Origin: Heterodera schachtii
Lineage: Eukaryota > Nematoda > Chromadorea > Rhabditida > Heteroderidae
DNA: 64,000 nucleotides
Direction of reading: 5' to 3'
Assembly: GCA_023374025.1 (NCBI GenBank)
Contig: SIJG01000130.1
Coordinates: 159,921-223,920, forward strand
Made by a program: the position numbers and the translations under genes. Each line of letters starts with the position of its first letter. Within the stretch, counting starts at the first letter, position 1. The notes beneath the pieces were generated by a model that saw nothing but the letters and a program-made list of their open reading frames with translations, was not told the DNA's origin and ran no database searches. This document shows, one piece after another, positions 13,025-26,200 of this stretch.

Positions 13025-15204
13025 CCCCCAGTTTACGATAATTTTTGAAATTTAACCTCAAAATGCAAAACGGAATAAAAATTCCTGCTTTTTCGCTCCT
13101 GGGCTGAAATTTATATAACACCTGAAAATTTTAAATTAAATCAAAAGAAAACATTTTTTTTCAATAATTTTAATGTATTTATTTTATTGTTATTTCTATA
13201 ATACTCATTTCCTGTTGTTTTTTATTTTAAAAAGATAAAACCAAACTTTTCCAAAAACAAAAATAATTTAATTCAATTTCACATGTGTTATTATGGAGCT
13301 TCACAAAAATGAAAACACAGAAAGCACTGTAATATGAGAATATAACAAATAATATTGTATAAAATTAAATACATTTAAAATTTTATGCACAAATAGAGCA
13401 AATTTAAATACATCCTTAGAATTTGATTGATATTTTCTTTTAAATAAATATTAAAAATGCTTAAAATTCATCATTTTATGCCAGATAAATGAATTTTTTG
13501 CCTTTAATTAAAGAAAAATTCGTTTCAATTGCAAAATGTAAAAGTAAAGAATACTTGTATTTCACCAAATCCGACAACAAATATTTCTTATGGCATCTCA
13601 TACTAGAGAACGAGAGGAATTGATTAATATATATTTTTGTCACACTTTCATGCGTTACTGTTAGGAAATATACAAACATACTTATTATTAATTTTTCTTT
13701 TTTTAATTCATTTATTTTAAAACTTAATTCATATTTGTTAAATAATTTTGTTTCTGTTAAAATTCATTAAGAAATTCTTCGTTTTTTGGGTGAAATACTG
13801 CACAATTAAAAATTGCAAAAATATTTATTCTTTCTTCAAATTTTCTGGGGTTTCCCAATTTTAAGCAATTTTGGGTAAGATAACCACCAAGGGGTAATTT
13901 AACAAATGGTTCAATGGAGTTTTTAATTTACATACAATCTATGTTAGTATAATTATTTCAGATTAATTTTTATTTATTTATTTTGGAATAAACATTAAAT
14001 CAACAAATTAAGAAAAAAATTAAAAATGAATAATGAAAAAACATTTTAAACAAATAATTAAAATTGAATCAATTAATCCAATGTTAAATCAGTTTTTTAA
14101 TAAATCAATTTACAATATTCTAAAATAATATAATTTTATAACAGAACTTAAAAAAATCTATTAACTGTTGATTAAACAAAAAAGATTTAAATTAATCGCA
14201 CAATAAATATTTAGATTGGAATTTTCATATTATCTTTAAATTTAAAAATAAATTATATGTGGCGCTAATCACTCGAAAATAAACTCACCTCGTCTCATGA
14301 AAAAAAATAAATTTGCTTAATAAATTTAAAACAAAATTAATAAAATTCTTTAAATAAAAAAATTTAAGAACGCATAAAAAGTCTTGTTTTAAAAGATTTA
14401 AATATAAAATATAATTTAAATATTTTAACAAAAACTTAAAATATAATTATAATCGTACGAACGACTCGACTCGACTACTCATGAATGTCATTCATCAAGA
14501 AAAAATATAAATATTCTTACAATTTAAGAAAATATTTAATATAATCTAAAATTACGCTTATTACTGAAAAATCTTGAAACTAAATATGAAAAGAAATTGA
14601 ACATGCAAAAATCTAAATTAATAGAAAGCCAACAAATTTTATGCCATTTTTTTTTACATTTTTTCTACTTTTTTCTACAACGATTTGCCATTTCCATAGT
14701 TAAATAATTATTTTTGAAATTTGACATTAAAAATCCACGCCTTACTTATAAATATAAAAATAAAATTTTTTTAAATTTATTTTGTTTTATTTTCAAAATT
14801 TATATTAATTTAAAAACATATCGAAATAGTTAAAACTGAATGACAAAGTTTTTTTAGTTTTCAATTGCCGAATGGAAATAAAAATCTATCAAAGTTTACG
14901 TTTGTATCATATCTTTAATGAATTTTAAATTTGGAAAAAATATGTTAAAATTCTTACAAATTACAAATACTACAAATATAGCAGGTCATCTGTCACCAGG
15001 ACACGAACATATTGGAGAAGACTACACAAGAGAAGTCAATCCATCCAGGGCACTTTCAGGAAGTCTTGAAGATTTTTGATTCTTTTTTTGTTTATTTTAT
15101 TTATTGTTTTTCTTAATAAATTATTTTCTTTATTTATTGGTGCCTCATCATAAGAATGTTTCGAATTTTTTTATTTTTTGGTTAAGTATTTTATTTTCTG
15201 GATA
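13025..15204. other. AT-rich spacer
   Basis: No gene seen. Minus-strand open frames of up to 67 codons have only compositional Phe/Leu/Lys content. A less AT-rich patch near 14,980-15,060 shows no splice sites or motif I recognise. Confidence 0.6.
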
Positions 15205-15662
15205 ATTTATGATTAGAGCTGAGCGGGACCGGGATTTTTGACAAAAACCGGGACCGGGATTTGCCGGGACCAGAAAAGTCGGGACCGGGACCGGGACCAA
15301 GTTTTTCGACCGGGACCGGGACCGGGACCGCGAAAAAACCCGGGACCGGGACCAACCGGGACTTTTTCCAAGAGAAAATTTTTTTTGAAAAATTTTAAAA
15401 ATTTTTGGTGAATTTTGTTACAAAAATTTCCTAAATTCAAAAAGGTACCCATAAAATTTTTTAATTTCGAAGAATTTTTCCATTATTCATTGGAAAATTT
15501 TTAAAATTTTCATTTTAGGGGGCGGGGGGAATTTTTGGAATTTTCTGAGTCCCAAAATTCTGGATTTTTCTAACAAATTAACAATCTCTTAAAATTTTTA
15601 AGTCGCTGTTTTTGTGGCAATGTTTTTTCGAAAAACTTTTGGAACATTGGGAGGGTCGGGGT

Positions 15663-15688
15663 CCGTCGGTGCCGATAGGCGCCGCCGG
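15663..15688 (-). repeat. GC hairpin repeat inside the 992-bp element
   Basis: Minus-orientation copy of the 26-base hairpin (left arm CCGTCGG has one change), followed by the companion block TTTGTTAACAGAATTTGTC. It shows that this repeat is carried inside a mobile element. Confidence 0.85.
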
Positions 15689-15875
15689 AAAAAATTTGAA
15701 ATTTAGAGTGCGATTTGTTAACAGAATTTGTCAAAAAATGACCAAATATTAGGTTAATTTGTGGTTTTAGGCTGTTTAAAAAAGGCAAAAATATAATTTT
15801 TATGTAGAAATATTTTTTATTAATTAAATTTCAATTGATATTGTTGGTAAAGAAAAAAGAAAAAATTATCTGTTC

Positions 15876-15940
15876 CATCGGGGAATTGAACCCAAGGGAC
15901 AAATAATGAAAGTCAAAAGGTTTAGCCACTTATCCACTTA
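15876..15940 (-). pseudogene. tRNA-like pseudogene inside transposon
   Basis: On the minus strand TGGATAAGTGG (15,926-15,936) fits the RNA polymerase III A box, and GGTTCAATTCC (15,882-15,892) fits the B box and T-arm, with 33 bases between them. The 3' side (ATGGAAC) has no complementary 5' acceptor strand where it should be, and the T stem has a mismatch. It is therefore a decayed tRNA or a SINE head rather than a working tRNA. It lies within the 15,215-16,206 element and was presumably captured or inserted there. Confidence 0.5.
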
Positions 15941-16216
15941 TGCATATGAAAATATGCTTTAAAAGAAAATAAATAATTTATTTTTTTTTCTCAAAAATTT
16001 TTTCTTCTCCACCAATTTTCTTCTCTTTTCTCACCCAGACCCCATTCTTACCAGTGCTTATTTAGTCCCGCCGGGACCGGGACTGGCAAAACCGGGACCG
16101 GGATTTCTTTTTTTTCAAAAACCGGGACCGGGACCGGGACCGGGACCTGAAAAACCCGGGATTTCCCGCCCCGGTCCCGGTCCCGGTCCCGGTCCCGCTC
16201 AGCTCTATTTATGATT

Positions 16217-18148
16217 TATGCTTTAAAACGCACTTAGATGTTAAGGGCAATTCTTTTTCTCAAATGCTAGTCGTCTTTCTTTTAAATTTTATTTGATTTT
16301 AATATTTTAATTGTCGTAGATATTTTTAAACTGTTGGGATAAAAGAAAACTGTTGTTTTTCTTTATTTTATTTTATTTTTCGTATATTTAGAAAAAGTTT
16401 TATATTAATTTGGGCTAAATATTTTAAAATATTTTCAATTAGTTAAATACGGGATCAAGCTCATTAACTTTCTTTTTGCTATTTTGACGAATTATAAAAT
16501 GATTAAATTACACTAAACTATTAAACAGATAAAAAAGTAAACATTAAAATAATGAATACATAGAGGCCGGCGAAATACAAAAAAGAATTAAATTTCAGGT
16601 TCAATTTTAGTATTAATTTCTTTCGCCACTTAGCAAGTAAAATTAAAAGCTTTTTAAAAAAGCTTAAAATTAATAAATAAAATATCAAATTAAAAATTTT
16701 TAATTATAAATAATAATTATCATATGAATAGAGAAAAAAACAAAAATATTCCGATTAATTAACAGTTCATTAAAAAAAAATTCATTATTAATATTTTTGA
16801 ATTAGTATATTATAATAAATATCACTCATTAAATAAATTACTATCCATAATCAACAATACGTAAATAAATGAATATTTTCAGCATACCTATGTAAAAATA
16901 TAATAGAATAAGCCATTCACTTTCAAATAATAAATAGCATTAGATACACTAATGACATAATCTTTTTTGCTTATAATTTGAAATAAAAAAAATCAGATGC
17001 TCAAAATACCCACAATCTAATGCGGCAGATTATAATGCATATAATAAATGGATTAATAATTAATATGACAAAAATTTTTTCTTAATATAAAATTATAAAA
17101 TATTAATTTACATTAAATTGGCAGAATTGCCGAAAAAGAGAAACTCTTATACAAGAAAAAATATATAAATAAAAATATAAATAGAATCTGTTATTAGGTG
17201 TAATATTAATCGAAAAATAAATAGACAAAATTCTCGGATAAAATAAGACATTTTTAAATAATAAATAAAAAAAATTTAAAATAAAACAATTCTCATAGAT
17301 TAAATATGCCAAAGTAAGACTGCAAATTATTATGACAAATATTGAATATATTAATAATTTATAATATTGGAAAAATAATACATTAAATAATTAATTTCAA
17401 TTTATAATAATCCATTCAGTTAATTTATTTAAAAAACAAATATATTGAACACATATTTATGTTAACTTGAAAAAAAGGCTTTTTCGTAAATGTGAATTTT
17501 TAGATAATAAAAAACATGCGAATTTTAAAATTGAGAAAAAAGATAAAGTAAAACCAATTATAATAACCTCAATTTTAAATCATTTTTAAATTTATCATTA
17601 TAAAGACAATTAATTAAATTATTTTTATAATAAATTTTTGATTCTAAATTAATTACATTTTCATATTTATTCTTTTTTTGTAAAAAATGTTCCTTGATTT
17701 TTTATTATTTTATTTTTTCCATTTTGTTTATTGAATCAATTAATTGTTAGTTATTTTTAAATTATATTATTTTTTGAGAATTTAATTAACCTTCCGTTTT
17801 AAATTAGATTTTTTACAAATAATTTCATAATTATTTTGTATATTTATTTAATGCTTTATCATCATTTTATCTATTAACTTTTCTTTTTTTATATTCTCGG
17901 CGGTTCTCCCGTTTCCGTTTAGGAATGTGTGTATAGGTTTTTTATTTAATTTGAATTGTATTATGTTTATTTCCTTTTTTTAACATCTGAAAAATATTTT
18001 TTTGCTAAATAACAAAAAACTTGATTATATCGGGGAGAATAATTTCAGTCAATATGTTAAAATAAGATTAAAACATTCGTTCAGAAAACACTTTTTTCAA
18101 AATTATTGTTATTCTCACTAAAAAAAATCCTTCAAAAAGTCAATTCTT
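16217..18148. other. AT-rich spacer
   Basis: No gene, repeat array or element end recognised. Short open frames reflect composition. Confidence 0.6.
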
Positions 18149-18261
18149 AGGGGTGTAATAATCGGATTTCAAGGCAAAATCCGATTACGATTATCCGATT
18201 CCGATTATGGCCCAAAATCCGATTAATGATTACGATTACGATTCTGGTTCGGCACATCCCT
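18149..18261. mobile_element. Short foldback fragment with CCGATTACGATTA words
   Basis: About 113 bp bounded by AGGGGTGT and ACATCCCT (inverted match with one difference). The interior is reiterated CCGATTACGATTATCCGATT. The AGGGATGTGCCGA-like end resembles hAT-type miniature elements, but no target duplication is evident. Confidence 0.45.
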
Positions 18262-21200
18262 GGTGCTCATGTTTTTTAAAATCAATTTTTAATGGAAAAT
18301 TAAATATATTTTGTATGAAAATAAAAATATTGTATTAAACAAAACATACGAAAACAATAATTTAATTTTAATTTAACCCCAATTTTGCCCTTCTTTTTTT
18401 TTGTTTGACTCTTTTACAAATAATGCAACTATACAACAATATTATTATTATTTTATGTAAAATTTTCATTAAGTATTTAAAAAAATTTAGCAACATAAAA
18501 TTATATTGGTTTCTAGAATAATTGATAATTCAAGAATATATAAAAAATTGTTTATCTCACAATTTATCAAATTACATGTTTTAATATAATTTTATGGCTA
18601 AACTATTACTTAATAAGTTTCCAAAATATTAAACTATGTCATATAAATAAGATTAAAATGAGGGCATGGCGGCGCTAACAAAGTCAGCATTTCGGAAATT
18701 TGTTACAATTTTAAATGATTTTGCACCTAAAAGAATTTTTTTTTGGTTTTTCGGCTAAAAAATTCAATTGTTTCATGGCTCCTAACTTAAATTTTTACAA
18801 AATGAGCATTTGGTCAACAAAAAACATGCATTTAAAAAATTATTCCAATAAAAAAATAAATTAAATTAAATAGATAAATGATTATTAATTTATTTAGTAC
18901 TAACAAATATAATGATGAAAAAGCCCATTAAAGTTTTAATAAATAATAATTATAAAAATGAATGGAGAAAAATGAAAAATAAATATATTCAAATAAATTA
19001 ATTATTGCTGAAAAGAAATAGCAAAAACATACTCCATCCCATGAGATTAAGAGAGCAAAAAGAGAAAAAAAGAAGTTATTTTTCACTTTTACAATTATTA
19101 ACAATTATGGACGAAAATTGTGAATATTCGGTTTTTTGGAATAACAGAAGTTTCCTAAAAAAGTCTCAAAAATACAAAAAAAAAAGAATGTAAGAAAAAG
19201 TGCGAAAAGGTCCATGAAAAAATGGTGAACTAAATTTAGACAAAACCAAACGCAAAATTTAATTAAAAATGGTAGCAAATTTTTTTTACTGAAACAATTT
19301 TTTACTATAAAAAATAAATCCAATAAGCAAAAAATATAATGTGAAATTAAATGAATTATCATTGATATAAGATTCCAAATAAAACTAATTAGAAATCAAA
19401 AATTATCAGAAAATTACGCGTTTAACAAATATTATTATGCGGACAAATGTTAATTGAAAAACATTTTCTAACTGAAAGGTAAAATAATTTTTCTTTCTTT
19501 AACATACGAATTTAAAAATCCATTTCCCTTTTAATAAAAGTTATTAAAAACCAAATAGAAATTTTATAACTCAATCAAAATTTCCAGTAAAAATTAGAAT
19601 ATATTTTTTATTTATCACATAAATATTAGCTAACAATAAATCATTGATTTGAAAAATTGTTATATTTTTAAAATTATTCAAAGAGTGCAAATTTTTTACA
19701 GAAATAATATTTGAGTTAACGAGGATAAAATTATAAAAGCAAAATATATTTACAATTAATTCTCTATAAAGTTTTAAATTGTTTTTATATTTGTCATATA
19801 ATTCAAACAAGAGAATAACTTGAAATAAATTTGCATTCATAAATCTTATCATATCATTGTACATATTAATAACAACCGAATCTAAAGAAGACCCCGGTTC
19901 ACAGAAGAGCTCGTGAGATTAAAGAGCAAAAAGAGATAAAAGATTCTTAATAAACTTTTTAACAATTAATAAAATAAAATAAATAAATAATTATTATAAT
20001 TTCGTATTTATAAAATAAAAATTTATAGAAAAGCATAATTTATTACAACATTTCGTATTTCAATTAAAAATTTCCAAGAATATAAAAAAGTAATTAATAT
20101 TTTTTAAATTGTAATTAAACAAAAATAATTGCACTTAGACTTTACTAAATTACAAACGATTATTATAGACTTTATATTTTTTCTTCAACTTTTATTATTT
20201 TCTTTCTTACATATCATCAATTTTCGAATTATTATTTTTGGGTTTGATTTCCGCAATGAGAAGCTCGCATTCGAATAAAAATTCAAAAATCTTTTAAAAG
20301 AATATATATTTTTTGCATTTGGTTGTTTTGAAATTATTGTTATTAAAATTAACATTTTTTATTTTTTTATTATTCAATTGTTATTAAAACTAAGATTTTT
20401 TATTTTTAGCTGTTCAATTTTGCTTAATAAGTTCGTCATTTTGAAATTATTATATTACAAAAACCTTTTGTAAACTTTCCTTCTTTAAAAATTACAAATA
20501 TTTAAAGCATATTTTTCCTTAAAAACTATAACGTGACATTTTGGCACGTAATTTTTTAATAAAATTTTCTTAATTTAAGTCAAAATTTCTTGTCCAAAAA
20601 TATCCGATTTCAGTTCTTTTTGTGTTTAATACAATTAGGCTTATATACACATATTATGGAACAAATAATTGGAATACAGCATAGAATAAAATATTGACCA
20701 ATCAATTGTGAACATACAATTTATTGTTGAATCAAAAAGTAAAATAAATCAAAAATTTTCAAAACATTTGAGAAAGCAAGCTTTAAAACTAAGTACATAA
20801 ACAGAAAAATTTTAATTATTTAATTTTAAGTCAAATTATTGATTAATGCAAACTTAAAAAACTACGTCGCATTGACACAAGAAATTTTAATTTTGAACAT
20901 AAAAATATTTTGAACTTATATTGGCCATTCAGACTATGAAAAATTTAAGAAAGTAATTCCATTTTATGTGGTTATTTTCTTTATTATCAAAAGCAAAAGT
21001 CTTTAATAATAATTTTTAATAAATCTTTAAAACTCATCAACAATTGTAATCAATGCAAAACAAATTGTAAAATTCAGTTAAAAAATGATACGGTGATAGC
21101 GAAAATGTTGATCCATTAAAATAACATTGACATATAGATAAATAAGACTTAATAATATAAAATATTTTTATTTTAAGAAAACGAAATAATATTTAAAAAC

Positions 21201-21374
21201 AGATAAAATTGAAATAGTGAGCAACTGTTTTTACAGTGAGCTACATCACATGGCATGATGGTGCTTGTGAGACGCGAGTGATTAAAAACAAAAATATAAA
21301 AATAGCGGGCATCATAAAGGAAAAGCATTATTATTTAAAGAGAAGTTGCCTTCATTCTGTGAAAATTATAGACC
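18262..21374. other. AT-rich spacer with a dispersed 35-bp motif
   Basis: No gene. It contains two copies of a dispersed word: 19,901-19,935 (ACAG, then GCTCGTGAGATTAAAGAGC) and a diverged copy at 19,036-19,064. A third copy lies at 26,861-26,895. The motif has an internal GCTC/GAGC dyad and may be the edge of an old element. Minus-strand open frames of 85-97 codons here lack conserved features. Confidence 0.5.
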
Positions 21375-21920
21375 GTTGTGAGTCGTTCCACAAAAAAGAT
21401 TGATTGGTCATTTGCCGGAAGCCTATCGCACCACTTTCGGGGCACCAAAAATGCCTGATCCGGAAGCCGGACCGGCCCGGTTAAGACAATTTTTTGCTCA
21501 TTTTTTCAAGGGCTATTTCCCAGGCCGGGTCCGGTCAGCCTCGCCCCCGACCCTGTCGATAGCCAACCCAAGCTAAGCTTGCCGGTACCAGCGGCCTTTT
21601 TGTACAGCTCGATGAGCTCTACAAAAAAAAAGTTATGACCTGAGAAGCTCAGAAAATCAAGTTTTTTTTTTCAACATTTTTGGCCATAACTTTTTGAGGC
21701 TTAACGAATTTTTTGAACTTTTGTAGGCTAATATAAAACACTTAGAGCTATCGAATGATATCATAATTTTAAAAATTGGTTGCCTTTGAGCAAAGTTATA
21801 TCAAAAAATCTCTTCAATTGTTTTTTGACTAACGCCTATTTTGATGTTTTTGACTAACGTTATAGCAACGTTTTATTGAAATAAAATTTTGATCTATGTG
21901 AAGGAACGACATGCAACAAC
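21375..21920. mobile_element. GC-cored foldback element with two internal hairpins
   Basis: Candidate ends are GTTGTGAGTCGTTCC (21,375-21,389) and an inverted, gapped counterpart GGAACGACATGCAACAAC (21,903-21,920). The core has an inverted pair CCGGACCGGCCCGG / CCGGGTCCGG (about 21,467-21,550). It also has a hairpin of 14-base arms with one mismatch: TTTTTGTACAGCTC at 21,597 and GAGCTCTACAAAAA at 21,614-21,627. No coding sequence and no clear target duplication. Probably a non-autonomous DNA transposon. Confidence 0.5.
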
Positions 21921-22570
21921 TCTAGTACCAAATTAGCCATGAGAATTAGCCCAAATTTATTTTTCAATTTTTCGTAAATTCAAAATTCTTTCTAATGATT
22001 AAAAAAAATATGCATATTTAAAGATAATGTTAAAACATATTTATTTAGTTAATGTTTATATTTAATGAAAAATATTATTTTTATTCTGATACAAATCAAA
22101 ATAATTAAATGTTTTTTATTGACCTTTCAAAATTTAAAATCAACTTTTCTAATAAAAATTTATTTTGAGAAAATTCTTTGTAGAATAAAAAAATTTATGT
22201 ACGAGTTGTTACGAATTTGACATTGTTCAGTATCTCTGTAAAAAAATGACAGCAAAAGACTTTTAACATTATTAAATAATTATTTGTTCATATACATTTT
22301 TTCAATATATAAAATTACAAAAATCCAAACTTTTGGCCAAGATAAAAAGAAATATAATGGAAATTTTAAAATGTGTTATCACAAGAAACATTGTATTGCA
22401 TTTTTATTAAAAAAATTTCTGCTGTTCTGCGCAGTCCGGTTTCAGAGCCGAGTTAAAAATTCAAAGCCCAAAATAATATTTTATAAAAATATATTTTTAT
22501 GTATTTATTGTTTCTAAATATTTAACAAGGAAAAAATTCAAAAAAATATCTAAAAAGAAAAAATAATTGT
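21921..22570. other. AT-rich spacer
   Basis: No recognisable gene. A 77-codon open frame at 22,284-22,517 starts without ATG and has no motif I can identify. Confidence 0.55.
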
Positions 22571-22577
22571 ATTTCTG

Positions 22578-23219
22578 TCGTACTCCGTCAGTTGGGCCTA
22601 TCCGTTTGATGCTATAACTTTTTTAATAGTTAAAACTACAACTTTATCGGTATCACTTGATAGTTGTTTACATGCTCTAGTAGCCTTAAAAAAGCGAAAA
22701 GATTTTCAACCCCGTAAAAAATTTCAAAAATTTCGACTTTTCGCAATTTTAATGTATAACTTTTTTAGCAATTGTCTAATCGCAATGCAATAGCTTAGAA
22801 ACAGCTCCTAAACCAGGGTAGCCAGATAAAAATTTTCTAAAGCTCATTCAAAATTTTTTGGAAATTTTGGGTGAGATTTTCGTTTTGAGGCTCTATTAAA
22901 AAGGCAAATTCAAGTTAAATAATTGCCAAACTTTATGCCAACTTATCAAAATTAATCAAAATTTAAAAAACCTGACGATTTTCCCAAAAAGCCTCAAAAA
23001 TCCTCAAAATTTCTCAAAAAACCACAAAAAGCCTCATTTTGAAAATTTAGCCTCATTGACCTATCAAAAAACCACAAAATGAGGCTAAAGCCTCAGATCT
23101 GGCTACCATGTTCTGAACATATTATATTAAGCTTTCGGGTGATAACAATATTGGATTCGGTTATAAGAAAAAAAAACATTCTGGGGCCCAAATGTGTGGG
23201 GCCCAACTGACGTAAAGTC
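22578..23219. mobile_element. TIR element (642 bp) hosting a nested hAT-like MITE
   Basis: The direct repeat ATTTCTG (22,571-22,577 and 23,220-23,226) flanks ends that share an inverted CGTCAGTTGGGCC (near 22,586 and ending near 23,212). Extra GGGGCCCA words sit near the right end. Another element (22,814-23,110) has inserted into its middle. No transposase is visible. Assignment to a superfamily is uncertain because the duplication is only 7 bp. Confidence 0.7.
22814..23110. mobile_element. hAT-like MITE (297 bp), nested
   Basis: Ends are CAGGGTAGCCAGAT and ATCTGGCTACCATG, a 14-base TIR with one mismatch. Flanking 8-mers TCCTAAAC (22,806-22,813) and TTCTGAAC (23,111-23,118) match at 6 of 8 positions. 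A CAGGG-type terminus with an 8-bp duplication is the hallmark of hAT elements. The interior is rich in AAAGCCTCA/TGAGGCT words and has no open frame. It is younger than the element it interrupts. Confidence 0.75.
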
Positions 23220-23226
23220 ATTTCTG

Positions 23227-26200
23227 CCAAAAAAAATTTCCATTTAATTAAATATTTAATAATCATTAATTAATTAAAATTGATTAATAGTGATATTATG
23301 CTAAAAAAAATATTTTCCTGAAATGAAAAAATCCTTCTGAAAATTATTAAAATAAAAAAATATGAATATTGTATTAATAATTATTAAAATTAAAAATATA
23401 AGCAAACCTTATTTTAGTTTATTTAAATAAACTTAAATCAGTTAAAAAAACAAAATGAAGTTGATATTATTTTAATGAATTGAATTACATAATTTTAATA
23501 ACTTAATTTATACAATAATTTAAAGCAAAAAAAGAAAATATATTTTTTGAAAGTAAATTTTTAATTTAAATAAATAATTACGCAAGACAATTTTTAAAAA
23601 TATAAAATTTAAAGAGAGCAAATATTTTATTCCTAGAATATATTTATATTTAAATAAGAGTATTAAAAGCATTTAGCGATCAATTCTCTACACAGTCATC
23701 GTCATCCTTGATCTAAACTTTTTAAAATGTATAAGAGAAACCTATCAATTATAAAAATGATTTTAGACATTTATTTTAAAAATTTATTTGTTTATATGAA
23801 TTTTTTGTATTTGAAATAAATTGAGAAAGACCAAACAGAAACGAAATGATTTACAATAAAAAAATAATTTTCCATATGGTAAAATGGAAAAATTTGTCCA
23901 TTTTGCTAACAAATAATCAATAAAAATAATTTAGAAAGATAAACAATAATTATTTAAATAATATAATATTTTTTTATTTAAAAATTCGAAAAAGTTTTAA
24001 ATCAATTAAAGACAATAAATATCACATATTTTCTCTTATTAAAATAAAAAAAATTTGCTTAATCACTTAAAGCATTTTATTATATTTTTGTGAAAAAATA
24101 ATAAGAAAAATGCAATAAAATATTTGAATTTTTACATGCATACTCGCATCACATACACAAAAACGTTGGGTGCAAGTTATATGAAAAAATAATTAATTAA
24201 GAAAAAAATTATTTAATTAAATGCAAATTTTATTGAAGAAAAAAACATCAAATAACGATAATTGAATTCATTTTTTCTAATGACTAAATTAAATGATTAA
24301 TAATAATAATATATTGTCGGCGATGAGGAAGGCTGAGAATTTTATAAACAAATAAAAATAATTATATTAAAGTCAAATTATTGGCTAATTTAAATTACAA
24401 ACAAAAATATAAAATTCAACAAAAACCCTAAGAATTTGCAGGGAATAATCAGAAAACTAAAAAATTATTTGATTAATAAAATTAAATTATGAATTTAGAG
24501 TTAGATAATAAAAACTGTTTATTTATTTATATTCTAAAATTTGTATTACTTTTAAATACCAGTAGTTAGTGATAGGCATGTGTTCGGGAGTGGAGGTCAT
24601 TTTTTGAAAAACTTTCAAAAAATTTTCTCTTGGAAAATTCCCGGTAGGTCCCGGTCCTGGATGAAAATTAGGTTATAATATAGAATTATCAATAAATTTG
24701 GTTTATTTTTTTAATAATTAAAAATATTTAAATTAAAAAAGAAACAAATTTTTATTTCATTTAAAAAAATAAATTTATTTGTGAAAAACTAGATTTTAAT
24801 GAATGCATATTTAATTTACATTGGAATTAGAAAACTCAAAGGCAAACATAAAACGACTGTTTTAAATAAGAAAAAAAATTAATAAAAAAACTTTTATAAT
24901 CAATAATATTTAATGAACTAGTTCATTAGAAAACCCTATTTTGTTTTAACTAGCCTAAATATTAAATTTTAAAAAAATGAAAGATATTTCTTTTAGTAAA
25001 ATAATTAAGAAAAAGTATTTAAATCTTTTTAACCAAATTAACAGTATACTAATTTGCAGTTAACGGTAAACATTTCTTCTTAATTAAAAGGAACGAAAGA
25101 GAAATAAATTGAATAATCTAATAAAAATTCAAAAATGCCCAATAAAATTCATAAGTTAGAAAGTAATTTAAACCTCAGGTTGTTCAAAAAATACTTATTA
25201 TATTTCAAATATAAGTGAAAGAAATTACAATTTTCTTTTCGTTATCATTTTATTTAAAATAGTTAATAAATGATAGAAAATTTAATACATACTAATTAAA
25301 CGAAAATTATTATAAATAAACCAAACTTTATTTGCCGATAGTCTTTAGTCGAGTTATTCAGGCTTCAAAATTATCATTAACATGAAAAATTTCAATATTA
25401 CATTTTTAAAATTTAATTGAACTTATACAATAAATTAATAATATAATTGGGAATAAAATTTTTTTATAGTTTTATGGGTCAAAAGTGATTTCATTCCCTA
25501 ATTTCGAAAATTACAAGAGAAGTATATCATTAAAAATCTATCATTTTATATATAACATTAATTAAAATCTAAGCTAATTAACTTAAATGAACATTTAAAA
25601 GGCTAAAACCTATTTTAAGACAAAAACAATAATTTTAAAAATTGAGTAAATCTAACAAACTACGAAGTGGATTAACCTATTTTCCTATGTTGCCTTTTTC
25701 ACCGAGTTTATAAGAAATTTAAAATAATTTAGGAATCTCTCAAATAACTTATTTCTGAAACTTTTATAAAACAAAAATCAATTATATCAATTTGGTTTAC
25801 ATTAAAAAAGAAACTTAATTAATAAAATTAAATTTTTATGAATTTAAAAAATGAATATAATTTTATATCAATAAGAAATAATTTATTAAAAAACAAAAAT
25901 GGTTTAAATTTATTAATTTAACCTATAATTGGAATGAAGATAAAATGATTTTTATGCCGAGTTTGAAATAAAATCTTTTATTTTATTTAATTTCAATTAG
26001 ATTAAAAATATTTAAAAATTAATATTAAAACTTAATGATTTTTTTTTGTGGGTTTCTCCGAAATTTCTTTTGCATTTTACATATGGCAATTAGAATAAAT
26101 ATTTCATTGAATGAAAAGTTTAAAATAAAATTCATATTAAGAAAATCTGCTCTATAATTTATGTTAAAAAATAAATAACGGGAGCAGAATTATTATTGTC

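Larger units (their letters stand above)
15215..16206. mobile_element. Non-autonomous TIR transposon (992 bp) with 10-bp target duplication
   Basis: The perfect direct repeat ATTTATGATT flanks the element (15,205-15,214 and 16,207-16,216). Its ends are inverted copies of AGAGCTGAGCGGGACCGGG (15,215-15,233 and 16,188-16,206). Inside each end lie reiterated GGGACCGGGACC blocks (15,225-15,365 and 16,070-16,195). The core carries one GC hairpin repeat and a tRNA-like segment and encodes no transposase. TIRs with 8-11 bp duplications are typical of the Mutator superfamily (MULE/MuDR), so a Mutator-like MITE is the best guess. Related degenerate fragments lie near 24,640 and 27,780. Confidence 0.9.

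Noticed and set aside
19105..19864. Minus-strand hydrophobic open frames of 85 and 97 codons
   Set aside because: Composition-driven Phe/Ile/Asn-rich frames in AT-rich DNA, with no motif or splice context.
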